Source: Sulfobacillus benefaciens
GTDB taxonomy: Bacteria > Bacillota > Sulfobacillia > Sulfobacillales > Sulfobacillaceae
DNA length: 64,000 nt
Assembly: GCA_003023695.1 (NCBI GenBank)
Contig: PXYW01000004.1
Coordinates: forward strand, 52,743-116,742
Direction: 5' to 3'
Shown here one piece after another: positions 34,270 through 43,588 of this stretch (the stretch's first letter is position 1; every line of letters starts with the position of its first letter). The notes beneath the pieces were generated by a model, which was given only the letters and a program-made list of their open reading frames with translations, was not told the origin of the DNA and did no database searches. Position numbers and translations under genes: made by a program.

Positions 34270-35124
34270 TTGGCATTGTGGTTTGAGGAAAATGCGTCAC
34301 CCGCGCATCGTCTTAAGTGGAAGATTAGCCAACAGTTATTTTCCGGAAAATCCCGTTATCAGAATATCCAGGTACTAGACACCGAGCAATTCGGCCCTTC
34401 TTTGGTACTGGACGGCATCATGCAAACGACTTCCGGAGATGAGTTTATCTATCACGAGATGCTGGCGTTGGTGCCACTTATGACGCATCCTCATCCAGAA
34501 ACCGTCCTGATCATCGGTGGCGGCGACGGAGGACTGGCGCGCGAGGTGTTGAAATACCCGGCGGTCAAGCAGGTCACGCTAGTCGAAATTGATCGCATGG
34601 TGGTAGAAGTGTCTCGTCAATATCTTCCCACCCACACCGTGGCGCTCGACGATCCCCGCCTAACCCTCGTCGAAGAGGATGGCAGCGTTTTTCTTGATAA
34701 AGCGTCAGCAGGGCGATTTGATGTTATTTTGGTGGATTCTACGGATCCTGAAGGCAACGGGCCGGGCACCGTGCTCTACACACCAGAATTCCACAACAAG
34801 ATTTATCGCGCCCTCAAACCAGATGGCCTTTATGTTCAACAGACGGGAGCTCCCTTTTATAATCCCGAAGTGGTCTCGATGGTAGCCGAAGATGTTGTGG
34901 AAAAATTTTCTCTTTGCCGCGTATATTGGTGCACTGTACCAACCTATCCCGGTGCTCTCTTCACGTTTACCGTCGGTTCCAAAAAGTATGACCCGATGCA
35001 GCCAATCCACGAAGTCGCATGGGAAACGCGCTGGTACACGCGAAAAATACACGAAATGTCGTTTACCTTGCCGCCTTACGTGGCAAAGCTATTGCCAGAA
35101 CCTATTCAAGATGCCCAGTCCTAA
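34270..35124 (+). CDS. speE: Spermidine synthase family aminopropyltransferase (paralogue 1)
   Basis: A 284-residue aminopropyltransferase that moves the propylamine group of decarboxylated S-adenosylmethionine to a polyamine. Motifs: DEFIYHEML, the cofactor loop IGGGDGGLAREVLK, the acidic VEIDRMVV and the catalytic-site VDSTDPEGNG. The last differs from the usual VDSTDPVGPA found in the second copy at 55907, hinting at a different acceptor amine. TTG 34270 follows AAGGAG by 9 nt. It is divergent from the polyamine transporter operon. Confidence 0.88.
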   Translation: MALWFEENASPAHRLKWKISQQLFSGKSRYQNIQVLDTEQFGPSLVLDGIMQTTSGDEFIYHEMLALVPLMTHPHPETVLIIGGGDGGLAREVLKYPAVKQVTLVEIDRMVVEVSRQYLPTHTVALDDPRLTLVEEDGSVFLDKASAGRFDVILVDSTDPEGNGPGTVLYTPEFHNKIYRALKPDGLYVQQTGAPFYNPEVVSMVAEDVVEKFSLCRVYWCTVPTYPGALFTFTVGSKKYDPMQPIHEVAWETRWYTRKIHEMSFTLPPYVAKLLPEPIQDAQS

Positions 35125-35132
35125 GTCACGAC

Positions 35133-35155
35133 GCCCGCGCATTTCCGGCGCGGGC
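35133..35155 (+). terminator. GC-rich hairpin after spermidine synthase
   Basis: GCCCGCGC (35133-35140) pairs exactly with GCGCGGGC (35148-35155) around a 7-nt loop, 8 nt after the stop. There is no T-run, so termination may be weak. Confidence 0.55.
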
Positions 35156-35180
35156 TGCACCGCCTTTCAACATACGTGAT

Positions 35181-35572
35181 TTACAACAGTCGTCCTCCAT
35201 CTATCTCACCATATAAAATGCGTTTGACGATGTCCTCCACTTGAGCATCTGTGGCCATGGTTGCTCGACGCAAGATGCTAAGAGCCTGTCGCAGGCTTGC
35301 TTCGCCAGGACGCTGGTCTGGCCACTCCAGTACTTGGCCTCGTGCCCATGCCGTTGCTAACCGCTCTAGCAGTGAGGTCCTTCGTTGATGCCCGGCTGTT
35401 AGCAGTTGTGCATTGTGGCATCGAATTTCTCATCTGATACCGGGTCGACCTCACGAAATATAGCCCCCACAGAACGCAACTCGGCTTCGCCGATGTTTTC
35501 ATACGGCCATTTAGGATAATTAAACCGGATATAGATCATCATCAAAGTCGCAAACAGGTCGAAGTTCATCAT
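35181..35572 (-). pseudogene. Small gene split by a -1 frameshift, unknown family
   Basis: A strong AAGGAG site precedes ATGATG at 35572. Frame 1 reads MMNFDLFATLMMIYIRFNYP and onward to a TAA at 35399-35401 (57 codons). The -1 frame then continues in protein-like sequence (TAGHQRRTSLLERLATAW, later ATDAQVEDIVKRILYGEIDG) to a TAA at 35181-35183. Joined, they make about 130 residues. No start codon with a ribosome site supports a separate second gene, and no slippery heptamer was seen, so mutation is likelier than programmed shifting. Confidence 0.55.
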
Positions 35573-35733
35573 GCCACTCCTTTTGCGTGTCGATTGGATG
35601 GCCAATTATTTTAGCATCAGATGTATGGCCTACTCCCCACATTAACGTCCATAGAGCCCCCAGGCAAACCGTGGCGAAAAAATTTTTCCCTAGGTATAAT
35701 AAAAAAGAACATGGTATTCAAAAGGTCGGGTGA

Positions 35734-36333
35734 GTGTTGGCCGAATTAGAAAACAAGGATTTGGTGCCTGTGGTGGATTTGCATGGATATCCGCTGTCTC
35801 CGTGCACCATGGAAAAAGTGGAGCAAAATCTCCGAGATGGGTTAGCTCGCTTCGAATCAGGAATCTTGCATCTTAACTATCGGCCACTCGCGTATCGCCG
35901 CATCTATCGGCAGGTGCGGCAAAGAGACGGGCTTAGATGTGCCTGGTGCCATGGAGTTGGATCGACACTGGAGCATGTTATTCCCATCTGCTGGGGTGGA
36001 CAAACGTCTTTGGACAACTGCGTCATCGCCTGTCGCGCGTGCAACCATAGCCGCAACAATGCCCTGCCCGATCAATTCATTGCCTGGACCGGTTTTCGTC
36101 CTACCCACCCTGTAATCGTTAAAATCCTGAAGGACCAAGTAGGCGCACTGCAACGAGCACAGGAAAAATTGCAAACGAAACCGATTAGTGCTTGTACTAG
36201 TAAAGAAGAAGCCCAAATATGGGTATCCTATCACTCGCAGGACTCAAATTGGGTAAAGCCGTTACCGCCCAATCTTCCGCAATCACGGTTCAAGTCAGAC
36301 ACTAAACCGTTTTTAGAAATATTTTTACCATAA
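35734..36333 (+). CDS. HNH endonuclease
   Basis: A 199-residue protein with a central HNH nuclease motif. Zinc-binding cysteines flank it (CAWCHG and CRACNHSRNN), with the catalytic His in LEHVIPICWGG and the Asn in SLDNCVIA. This is the free-standing group close to phage and restriction-associated McrA-type nucleases. A TATAAT at 35695-35700 could be its -10, but no matching -35 was seen. GTG 35734 follows AAAGGT. No methylase or CRISPR gene is adjacent, so its role (defence, mobile-element or repair) is open. Confidence 0.85.
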   Translation: MLAELENKDLVPVVDLHGYPLSPCTMEKVEQNLRDGLARFESGILHLNYRPLAYRRIYRQVRQRDGLRCAWCHGVGSTLEHVIPICWGGQTSLDNCVIACRACNHSRNNALPDQFIAWTGFRPTHPVIVKILKDQVGALQRAQEKLQTKPISACTSKEEAQIWVSYHSQDSNWVKPLPPNLPQSRFKSDTKPFLEIFLP

Positions 36334-36361
36334 TCCATCCTTTTTTTTTGCCTTGTATGAG

Positions 36362-36967
36362 CTACAGCCAACCCATATCACGAGCTTTGGCGATGGCCTC
36401 ACTGCGTGTGGATACCGCCAGCTTTTGATAAATTACAGACAGATAGTTGCGTACGGTTCCTTCACTGAGAAAAAGGGCATGGGCTATTTCTTTTATCGTT
36501 TGATGGTCTTTGGCGCATTGCAATATCTCCACCTCTCGGGAAGACAGCGGATTGTCCCCTCGATACAGGGCCTCTACTGCCAGTTGTGGGTCGATCACAC
36601 ACTGACCCTGCATCATCACCCGGATTTGCTGGGTCAGTTCGGTCACCGGAAGGTCTTTCACTAAGTATCCTCGAACCCCGGAGTCTAGGGCTTTTTTCAA
36701 ATAGCCAGGCCGTCCGAATGTGGTGAGAATGGCCAATGCCACGTCGGGATATCGCTGATGTATTTCGGCGCATGCCTCCAGCCCATTCTTGCCGGGCATT
36801 TCAATGTCCACTAAACATAAATCAGGATGCGTTTGTTCCACTAATGCCAATAGTTCATATCCATCTTGGGCCTGCCCCGTGACCACAAAATCCGGTTCCA
36901 TAGCTAATAAACGCGCTAAAGCATCCCGTACTAAAAACTGGTCTTCGGCAATCGCCACCCGGATCAT
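36362..36967 (-). CDS. NarL/LuxR-type response regulator
   Basis: A 201-residue regulator. The receiver domain has acidic EDQ, Asp in LVDIEMPGKNG, Thr in ILTTFG and Lys in VKDLP. The C-terminal LuxR helix-turn-helix is LSSREVEILQCAKDHQTIKEI. Its start is 3 nt after the kinase stop. With the DesK-like kinase and ABC genes upstream, this copies the layout of Bacillus yvfRSTU and lnr (linearmycin) loci, in which the regulator activates the transporter. Confidence 0.9.
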   Translation of the reverse strand: MIRVAIAEDQFLVRDALARLLAMEPDFVVTGQAQDGYELLALVEQTHPDLCLVDIEMPGKNGLEACAEIHQRYPDVALAILTTFGRPGYLKKALDSGVRGYLVKDLPVTELTQQIRVMMQGQCVIDPQLAVEALYRGDNPLSSREVEILQCAKDHQTIKEIAHALFLSEGTVRNYLSVIYQKLAVSTRSEAIAKARDMGWL

Positions 36968-36970
36968 GCA

Positions 36971-38086
36971 TCACACCCCCTTTTGTGTATCACAGGGAAC
37001 GGATATTGCTAGTGTAACTCCGCCGGTGGCAAAGGTGAGATCCATTTGCCCTCTTAAGGATTCTACGCGTTGCCGCATCCCGCCAATGCCCTGTCCAGGA
37101 TGCATACTGCCTCCTGCTATTCCATCGTCTTCAATTGATAGGTTTATCTGACCCGGTTCTTGTTCAAAGCGAATAACACACTGCGTCGCGCGACTATGTC
37201 TAACCACGTTGGTCACGGCTTCTCGAAGTACCAATGCCAAAGTTTGATCAATTAGGACGGGCATATCAGGTGGCCGCTCCGGTAACACCGGGCGAATTCC
37301 AGCTTGTTCTAGAATGGTTCTGGCTTGGCGCAATTCGCTGACCATCGTCGGCTCGTAGTGGCCTTGAACAACTTGCCGTACTTCCACCAAAGCTTGTCGC
37401 GCCAAAAGTTCTATGCGATGCAATTCTTCTTGAACGGATGGGGGCGCCACCCGGCCCAGTAGTTCTGCGCGCAGGACAATGGCCGATAGGGATTGGCCGA
37501 GCACGTCATGCAGATCCTGAGCAATTCTCAACCGTTCTTGGCTTTTTGCCAACTGTTGCACCTGATTTTGTGATTGCAATAAATTATTATGCATTTCGAT
37601 GTATCGGTACATCCCCCAAATCATGACCATAATCAAAAAGAAGGGGATGAACGTCAGGGTTGCATCCCCTAAGGAGTCTCCTAACACGAGTGCGACACTA
37701 GTGCCCCACAACAGGATAACCATACCTAGCAACGCAAATTGCTTAAAATCTTTCAGCGCTGCTAAGACAACGCCACCGTATACAAAATAGCACGCATAAG
37801 TATCATTGACCAAAATCGTCAACACCGTGCCCAATACGGCAAAAAGTCCTGCCGTCAGCAATGTCTTGGAGGGTGTTTGCACGCCGGCGGTCCGGTAATA
37901 CCAGACGTAAATCGCCACGAAAGCCAAGATCCCTAGTACCCCTACGAGTTTAAGATCGATGCTCAGCGTGTGGGAAGCTAAAGTGGTCGCTAGAGGGTAG
38001 GCTAAATAAACAAGAAAGCCCAAAGCAACCCACCACGGCGATGTTTGCCACCGATGCATCACGTCGTCAGTGGACCACTTAGTCAT
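36971..38086 (-). CDS. DesK-like membrane histidine kinase
   Basis: A 371-residue kinase with about six N-terminal membrane segments (residues about 18-160), a short coiled region, the HisKA_3 H-box RLRIAQDLHDVLGQSL (His about 203) and HATPase motifs (LREAVTNVVRHS, DDGIAGG, GIGGMRQRV). A compact membrane sensor of this kind typically reports membrane damage or lipid state. The start overlaps the permease stop by 8 nt. Confidence 0.9.
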   Translation of the reverse strand: MTKWSTDDVMHRWQTSPWWVALGFLVYLAYPLATTLASHTLSIDLKLVGVLGILAFVAIYVWYYRTAGVQTPSKTLLTAGLFAVLGTVLTILVNDTYACYFVYGGVVLAALKDFKQFALLGMVILLWGTSVALVLGDSLGDATLTFIPFFLIMVMIWGMYRYIEMHNNLLQSQNQVQQLAKSQERLRIAQDLHDVLGQSLSAIVLRAELLGRVAPPSVQEELHRIELLARQALVEVRQVVQGHYEPTMVSELRQARTILEQAGIRPVLPERPPDMPVLIDQTLALVLREAVTNVVRHSRATQCVIRFEQEPGQINLSIEDDGIAGGSMHPGQGIGGMRQRVESLRGQMDLTFATGGVTLAISVPCDTQKGV

Positions 38087-38828
38087 TTCCTAATCGTTGT
38101 TGATGCACAAAAAGCCATCGCGCAATGCCTCCAAAAACTATGGTGTATCCCAATAATGTGAGCGGATGTGCCCAATCAAACACCCTATGCGCCAAACTTC
38201 CCCAAGCCATGGCTGCCTCTTGATAGGCCGGTAATAGTTTACCAAAATGTTGCAAGGCGGATGGCAAAAATTTCAGCGGCGTCCATAATCCCGCAAGAAA
38301 AGATCCCGCGAGATATACGATCGTCACCCCGTAATTAATGGCGCTTTGTCCCATCAGGTAAGCCAGGACCAGTCCCCAGGCGGCAAACGGAATCGCCCCT
38401 AGCCACACTTCCATCACAAGTATCCCCCAACTATCCCACGCAATTTGTACATGATTAAACAACATTCCAGTAACAAACACTATGACGATACTTGCCAATG
38501 CGGTCACTTGGGCTACCAATATTTTGGCTATGACGTAGCGAGTAGCAGTCAAGGGAGTCGTAGCCAGATACAACGGCCAACCGGTCATACGTTCTCGTGC
38601 CACTCTGGTTCCCGTGGTATTGAGCAAGACCCCAGTGGCACCAAATGCGGCCATGGACACCATAAAATACGCATCCCAACTGGTCCCTTGAAATTGCGCT
38701 GAGGATGAATACATCCGGCTATATAGGATGTAAAACCCTACTGGCATTATTAGGGTAAAAAAGATAAATTGCCGATTGCGAAGAGTCCGACGCAAATCTA
38801 AACTAATTGCGGCCCATAATTTCTTCAT
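38079..38828 (-). CDS. ABC-2 type transporter permease
   Basis: A 249-residue permease with six membrane segments: one near residues 20-40, then five between about 55 and 245. ABC-2 features include the TGTRVARERMTGWPLYLATTP cytoplasmic segment, whose core is RERMTGW. The ATG at 38828 follows a GGGGTGAT site; a GTG at 38837 has no room for one. The first 26 nt overlap the ATPase gene. It probably exports a membrane-active antibiotic or lipid. Confidence 0.88.
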   Translation of the reverse strand: MKKLWAAISLDLRRTLRNRQFIFFTLIMPVGFYILYSRMYSSSAQFQGTSWDAYFMVSMAAFGATGVLLNTTGTRVARERMTGWPLYLATTPLTATRYVIAKILVAQVTALASIVIVFVTGMLFNHVQIAWDSWGILVMEVWLGAIPFAAWGLVLAYLMGQSAINYGVTIVYLAGSFLAGLWTPLKFLPSALQHFGKLLPAYQEAAMAWGSLAHRVFDWAHPLTLLGYTIVFGGIARWLFVHQQRLGND

Positions 38829-39726
38829 GGCGATCACCCCCCATAGCTGTCAAATGGCTAAAAACTTCATCTAGTCCCGAATCTTCCAAAGCAAAATGAT
38901 AGGCTTGTTGAGGCAATGCCACGATCCTCCTCAATGTTTCATCGACATGGGGGGTCACAGCCACATACCCTTCCGATTCCAATATTACCTGGCACCGTAG
39001 CCGTTCCGACAAATCCTCAACCGTTAACGGTATTTGCAAGCGAAATCGGATTCGAGGCAAACCAAGACTGCGTTTCAGTTGCTCGGGTTGGTCAAACGCA
39101 ACCTTATGCCCTTGGGACAGCAATAGTATGCGGTCAGAATATCGATCCGTTTCTGTTAAGTCGTGACTAGCAAATAGAACGGTGGTCCCATAATTTTTGA
39201 GTATGTCCAACCGATGCCAGAACTCCTGACGGGTCGCTAAATCCATCCCTTCTGTCGGTTCATCAAGAAACAACACAGCGGGGTTTCCTGCGATGGCCAT
39301 CGCAAATTCCACACGCCGAATTTGGCCACCGGATAACCTATCCGTGCGCTTGGTAAGTATCTCGGAAATCCCTGCCGTTTCAACAACATCAGCCATCGGG
39401 AGAGGATGTTCATAAAGAGCCTGTTGAAATCTCAACAATTCGGCTACAGTAGCATCACCGGGAAGATGAGTGTGTTGCAACATCGTTCCAATGATTCCAT
39501 TTCGCGCCGCCACTTTAGGGTCTTGCCCCAACACTGTGACAGTGCCTTGCGTTGGCGTCAGCAATCCTAAACACAATTTGATCAATGTGGTCTTTCCCGC
39601 GCCGTTGGGTCCTAAAAGAGCCACAGATTCACCTTGGGTACATCCAAAGGTCACACCATCCAATGCAGCGGCCCGACCGTAGCGGAAAGTCAAAGCATGA
39701 CATTCCAGTGAGAACACCGATTCCAC
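38803..39726 (-). CDS. ABC transporter ATPase
   Basis: A 307-residue ATPase: Walker A GPNGAGKTTLIK, Q-loop GTMLQHTHLPG, signature DRLSGGQIRRVE, Walker B LFLDEPTEGMD and switch His FASHDLTET. The C-terminal extension of about 90 residues is typical of the CcmA/DrrA drug-export subgroup. GTG 39726 follows AAGGGG by 9 nt. First gene of the four-gene ABC/two-component operon. Confidence 0.9.
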   Translation of the reverse strand: MESVFSLECHALTFRYGRAAALDGVTFGCTQGESVALLGPNGAGKTTLIKLCLGLLTPTQGTVTVLGQDPKVAARNGIIGTMLQHTHLPGDATVAELLRFQQALYEHPLPMADVVETAGISEILTKRTDRLSGGQIRRVEFAMAIAGNPAVLFLDEPTEGMDLATRQEFWHRLDILKNYGTTVLFASHDLTETDRYSDRILLLSQGHKVAFDQPEQLKRSLGLPRIRFRLQIPLTVEDLSERLRCQVILESEGYVAVTPHVDETLRRIVALPQQAYHFALEDSGLDEVFSHLTAMGGDRHEEIMGRN

Positions 39727-40867
39727 AGTTGATTACCCCTTTTCGCTCGTATTAATGAAAATATTCTATAAGCACCTCGCGTAACAACATAAGTCACATC
39801 TGCAACCCAAACCGCATGACATCTGTCATACATTTTTAAACGTCAACAGCACAGGTCACGCGGTTTCAGGGGAATCCAGCACGTCGTTCGCATCGACCCC
39901 GCCGGTTTGCCGTCTTCTGCCCATCCGTAGCTCCCCCACGGGGCTTCGATGACCACCGCCCGACACCTCTGGGGATCGCCGGAACGCACCTATCCCACGA
40001 CCTATCATGGCCAAGCGCAAGTGACCTAGGTATATCCGACGGCCACAGTGCGCATTGTCGGGTTGATGGGACGCTGCCTTTTCCGACGTCGCAAAAAGTA
40101 GTCCGCTCGCGAGAACGGCCTGGAGGATTACGATAATGGGTAAGCTTGACTAAGACCCCGAAATGTCAATCAAAGCCTTATGGGCCCTACCAGCAAATCT
40201 GATATCGTCTTCACTCATAGGAGGTTTTCTGCACCTCAACGAAAAACCGGAATAAGGAGTCGTACGCACCTTTCACGAGGTTGGCGTGAGCGGTCTAACC
40301 CCCTAATTCTAGGCAGATCATTGATCGCTGGACCCGGAGCATATTGCTTGGCGCAAAAGGCATGCCCCGTAGATCGCCATGTTTTAATGCATACAGTGGA
40401 TGATTCCGATGGTCCAATCCCTTGGGGGTGGCTCGCGATCAGGTGAATCATGGGCATCGCCGCGAAAAAACGCCCGTGGCAGAAGGTGTAATCATTTCGG
40501 AGAAAGTCGGGTGTACAGGTTCTGGGGAATCCATCGATGGCCGAATCCCATAATTCGGATCGTGATTCCGGTGTCTTGGTACACAATCCGCATATTCGCG
40601 TTATGGCGTTGGGTCCTTTGACTCCGCCTTGTAATTGCCCAGGGGCTACCCAATGCGTCGTTGACGGACAATAAGATGGATCGCGTTGATCACATGGGTG
40701 AGGGCGGTCGAAAATCGTTGAGGGTCGTCAAATACATAGGCTAGGAGAACAACGTCATCCACCAATCGGTCGGCGTCCACGGCGATTCCCTCAATGGCGG
40801 ACAACTGTTCAATCCCTAACTGTAGCAGCGCATCATTGATCCTGACCCTCTCGCCCATGTCGAGGGC
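39727..40867. other. Gene-poor region with unrecognised remnants
   Basis: Apart from the ABC operon promoter near 39730-39780, no credible intact gene is present. A minus-strand frame at 40646-40870 (GTG start, 74 codons, for example RVRINDALLQLGIEQLSAIEG) reads like protein and could be a fragment. Other frames switch reading frame repeatedly. Together with the fragments to the right this looks like decayed DNA. Confidence 0.4.
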
Positions 40868-41104
40868 CACCCCTTATTGGCAGAGACACTGTCCATACAG
40901 CGGGCAATTATGATTGCCGAGGATACTGGCACTCGATTGAGTGTCTGCCATTTAAGTTCTGGTACTGGGGCAGACTTGGTTCGCCAGGCAAAGGCTCGCG
41001 GAGTATCCATCACCGCAGAAACGTGTCCACACTATCTAGTTCGCGTTGACACGGACATGAACCGCTATGGAGCCTACGCGAAAATTAATCCTCCCCCTAA
41101 GAAG
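40868..41104 (+). pseudogene. Dihydroorotase/hydantoinase-family fragment
   Basis: About 77 codons match the middle of a cyclic amidohydrolase: ETLSIQRAIMIAEDTG, VCHLSSGTGADLVRQAKARG with the metal-ligand His, ITAETCPHYL, then KINPPPK in place of KVNPPLR. Both the N-terminal metal-binding half and the C-terminus are absent. It ends at an abrupt junction with an oppositely oriented GlyA-like fragment, so it is not functional. Confidence 0.8.
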
Positions 41105-41661
41105 TCGTGAGGAAGCTGGCAAGCCAGTTTGTTGGCGTTGCGAAGACCTTGGTCAGCATATTCGGCTCCAAAGGTACGCAATTCTAATGCAGCCACTCCC
41201 AAACCGGCAACGCGGGCCATATCACAATTTGCGGCCATTCCAGGATAGGCAATAGCATCCAATCGGCGAGCCAACTCTTCATTGTTGGTTGCAATGAGCC
41301 CTCCTGCAGGTCCGCCAAAGGTCTTATAGGTCGGCATCGTCAACAGGTCCGCACTTTCGACTAAAGGGCGTTGAAACCTTCCCGTGGCGACTAAGGCGGC
41401 TACGTGGGCCGCATCATACATGAGGTATGCGTTTACCTCACGGGCTAAATCGCGGACACGTCCTATCTCTCTGGGCAATAACGTAAGGCTGGTACCGACA
41501 ATTATTAATTTGGGCTGTACTTTGTTGATCTCTTCAGTCCACTGTGACCAATCAATAAGATGCGTTTGGGGATAACAAGGAATCGCTCGGACCTGCAAAC
41601 CATATAAGCGAGCGGCCTCGTCATTGGGGGTTGAACCGCTGCATACATCAAAGCGGTTACC
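41074..41661 (-). pseudogene. Serine hydroxymethyltransferase-like (fold-type I PLP) fragment
   Basis: The frame reads CSGSTPNDEAARLYGLQV, then PKLIIVGTSLTLLPREIGR, YDAAHVAALVATG and the PLP-lysine segment MPTYKTFGGPAGG, and on to LGVAALELRTFGAEYADQ. This is the central part of a GlyA-related PLP enzyme. The N-terminal about 100 residues and the C-terminal domain are missing: upstream is a TGA, and downstream the homology stops near 41120 where the hydantoinase fragment begins on the other strand. Confidence 0.8.
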
Positions 41662-42097
41662 GGCTCGGTGATCTCTTTCGCTGTTACTCCATCACTCTCA
41701 TCTCATCAGCGGTAGGTCGCAAAAGCTTCGGCCAGTGTATGGGCATTTCATCGTGACGGTCGTGTAATTGGGGAGCTATCCTCAATGATTTTTGAGTTTT
41801 ATTTATCCAGGAAACCCGTCTGCTTACATCCGCCTTTTCAAAACGGGGCACAGCGGTTTCTACGCCCGCCAACCCCAGGACGCAAACGTCTTATCCGTGA
41901 TAGCTTCGGAATTCAGGTCGGAGGGACGGGCACATTGCCGATGATACGGGTTGTCCGTCGACAAACTTCAGGGCATCTTCAACGCGCTGCGGTCGAATTG
42001 CCCGAGGGAAGCGAGTAGTATTAGGCGAGAGGGACACGGATAACGGTGTTCCGACGTGGTCGGTCCTGCCACAAAATTTTGCTCACGAGGTGACGCG
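41662..42097. other. No intact gene
   Basis: Short frames only, including a 62-codon minus-strand frame (41684-41872) without a recognised family. GAGGTG just before 42098 is the ribosome site of the efflux adaptor gene. Confidence 0.4.
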
Positions 42098-43588
42098 ATG
42101 ATTGCAGACCGCGTGTCCCCTGCTCCGGGGACTAAACCCCGCCTACCGTATTCTCGGGTCCTATGGCTGGCCGGAAGCACAATGGTCGTGTTGGGGGCCT
42201 TAACGTATTGGGTCATCCGCCGCAGCCATCCGCCGGCGCCTGCACGATATCTCACGGCCGCTGTCCGCAAAGGGACCTTATCAGAAACCGACGCGGCGAC
42301 GGGCGAGGTGATGCCTGCGGACACCTTTACGGTATCGGTGCCGGCCAATGCCACCCTGACCCATTTAATGGTGCACGTGGGGCAAACCGTCACTGCGGGT
42401 CGCGTGCTGGCCACCTTTAGTGACCCCACGCTCGCCAGTGAGGTCGCCACCCAACAGGCCACAGTGTTAGGCGATGAAAATCAAGTGCGAGAATTGTCCT
42501 CTCCCTTGTATGCGGCAGCACAACAGGCGGCCATCACCGCAGCCCAGGATACTCTAACGCAAGCCGAAAACCAACTGGCGGCGGATCGCGCATTAGGCAC
42601 CGTCCGTGCGTCCACCAGTGGCACGGTAACGCAACTGCTCCCGCCGGGTACGGTCGTGGTCGCCGGGGAAACTGTGGCGATGGTCGCCCAGACGCCCATC
42701 ACGGCACCCTTGAGTGGCACCATTAGTGTTTGGGATGCGCACAGCGGAGAAGACGTCTCCGCAGGAACCCCCCTGATGACCCTCACCTCCGCCGCGCTCA
42801 ACGCCAAAATCGCTGGAGACGCCAGTCAGGTGGCGACGTGTGAAGCGCAATTGAATAAAGTCACCCTACAAGATAGTCCCACGCAATTAGCTACCGCCTT
42901 AGCGCAAGCACAAGCCCAATTACAGCGCGATCAACAAACCTTGGCGCAAGAACAGCAGGCGTTCTCCCGACTGGCCAGCACGGCGCCGTTCTCGGGCCAG
43001 ATTGTGTCCGTAAATCCCACGCCGCCCTCCAGCGGCAAGTTGCTGACCCTCAACAGCACCGCCCTCATGGTTACGGTGCCTATCCCCGAAACCCAGATCC
43101 CCGCGATTGCTGTCGGACAATCGGTGACGGTTACCTTCCCCGCCTTACCGGGGCGCGCCGACCACGGCACCGTCCAAAGCATCGCGCCGGTCGGCGTGTA
43201 TGCCAACGGCGTATCCAATTTCCCGGTCAACATTGCCCTCAACCATAGCGGAGGGATTCGGTACGGGATGACGGCACAAGTCGCCATTATGGTGCACACC
43301 GTCCACAATGCCTGGTTAATTCCCCTAGCGGCGCTAAAAACTCATGGCGCCCACCATTTTGTTGACATCCTGTCCAGCGGTTCCGCACCGCCCATCACAC
43401 GGGTGCCCGTGCATGTGGTGTTGGAAAATGCCAGCACCGTCGCCGTGCGTTCTCCCCGGCTGGTGCCCACCGATCGCGTGATCACAGCCACCTTAACGTC
43501 CGCGAGCGGAACACTCCATCTCAAAACGCGAGGACGTGCGGTGCATAAAAGCGCCCGCCGCAAGAAAGGGGGCAAAGCCCTGTCATGA
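42098..43588 (+). CDS. MacA/HlyD-like efflux adaptor (membrane fusion protein)
   Basis: A 496-residue protein with one N-terminal membrane anchor (about residues 22-45), paired lipoyl-like half-motifs (HVGQTVTAGRVLATF and THLM segments; GEDVSAGTPLM), an Ala/Gln-rich coiled coil (about 120-170 and 245-300), then a beta-barrel region (VGQSVTVTFPALPG). Such adaptors connect a MacB-type ABC pump to the outside. ATG 42098 has GAGGTG 5 nt upstream. The C-terminus is very basic. It overlaps the ATPase gene by ATGA. GC is higher than flanking DNA. Confidence 0.85.
   Translation: MIADRVSPAPGTKPRLPYSRVLWLAGSTMVVLGALTYWVIRRSHPPAPARYLTAAVRKGTLSETDAATGEVMPADTFTVSVPANATLTHLMVHVGQTVTAGRVLATFSDPTLASEVATQQATVLGDENQVRELSSPLYAAAQQAAITAAQDTLTQAENQLAADRALGTVRASTSGTVTQLLPPGTVVVAGETVAMVAQTPITAPLSGTISVWDAHSGEDVSAGTPLMTLTSAALNAKIAGDASQVATCEAQLNKVTLQDSPTQLATALAQAQAQLQRDQQTLAQEQQAFSRLASTAPFSGQIVSVNPTPPSSGKLLTLNSTALMVTVPIPETQIPAIAVGQSVTVTFPALPGRADHGTVQSIAPVGVYANGVSNFPVNIALNHSGGIRYGMTAQVAIMVHTVHNAWLIPLAALKTHGAHHFVDILSSGSAPPITRVPVHVVLENASTVAVRSPRLVPTDRVITATLTSASGTLHLKTRGRAVHKSARRKKGGKALS

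Noticed and set aside
41968..42462. Minus-strand frame of 164 codons over the efflux adaptor gene
   Set aside because: GC-rich DNA opens antisense frames by chance; the plus strand has clear adaptor motifs.
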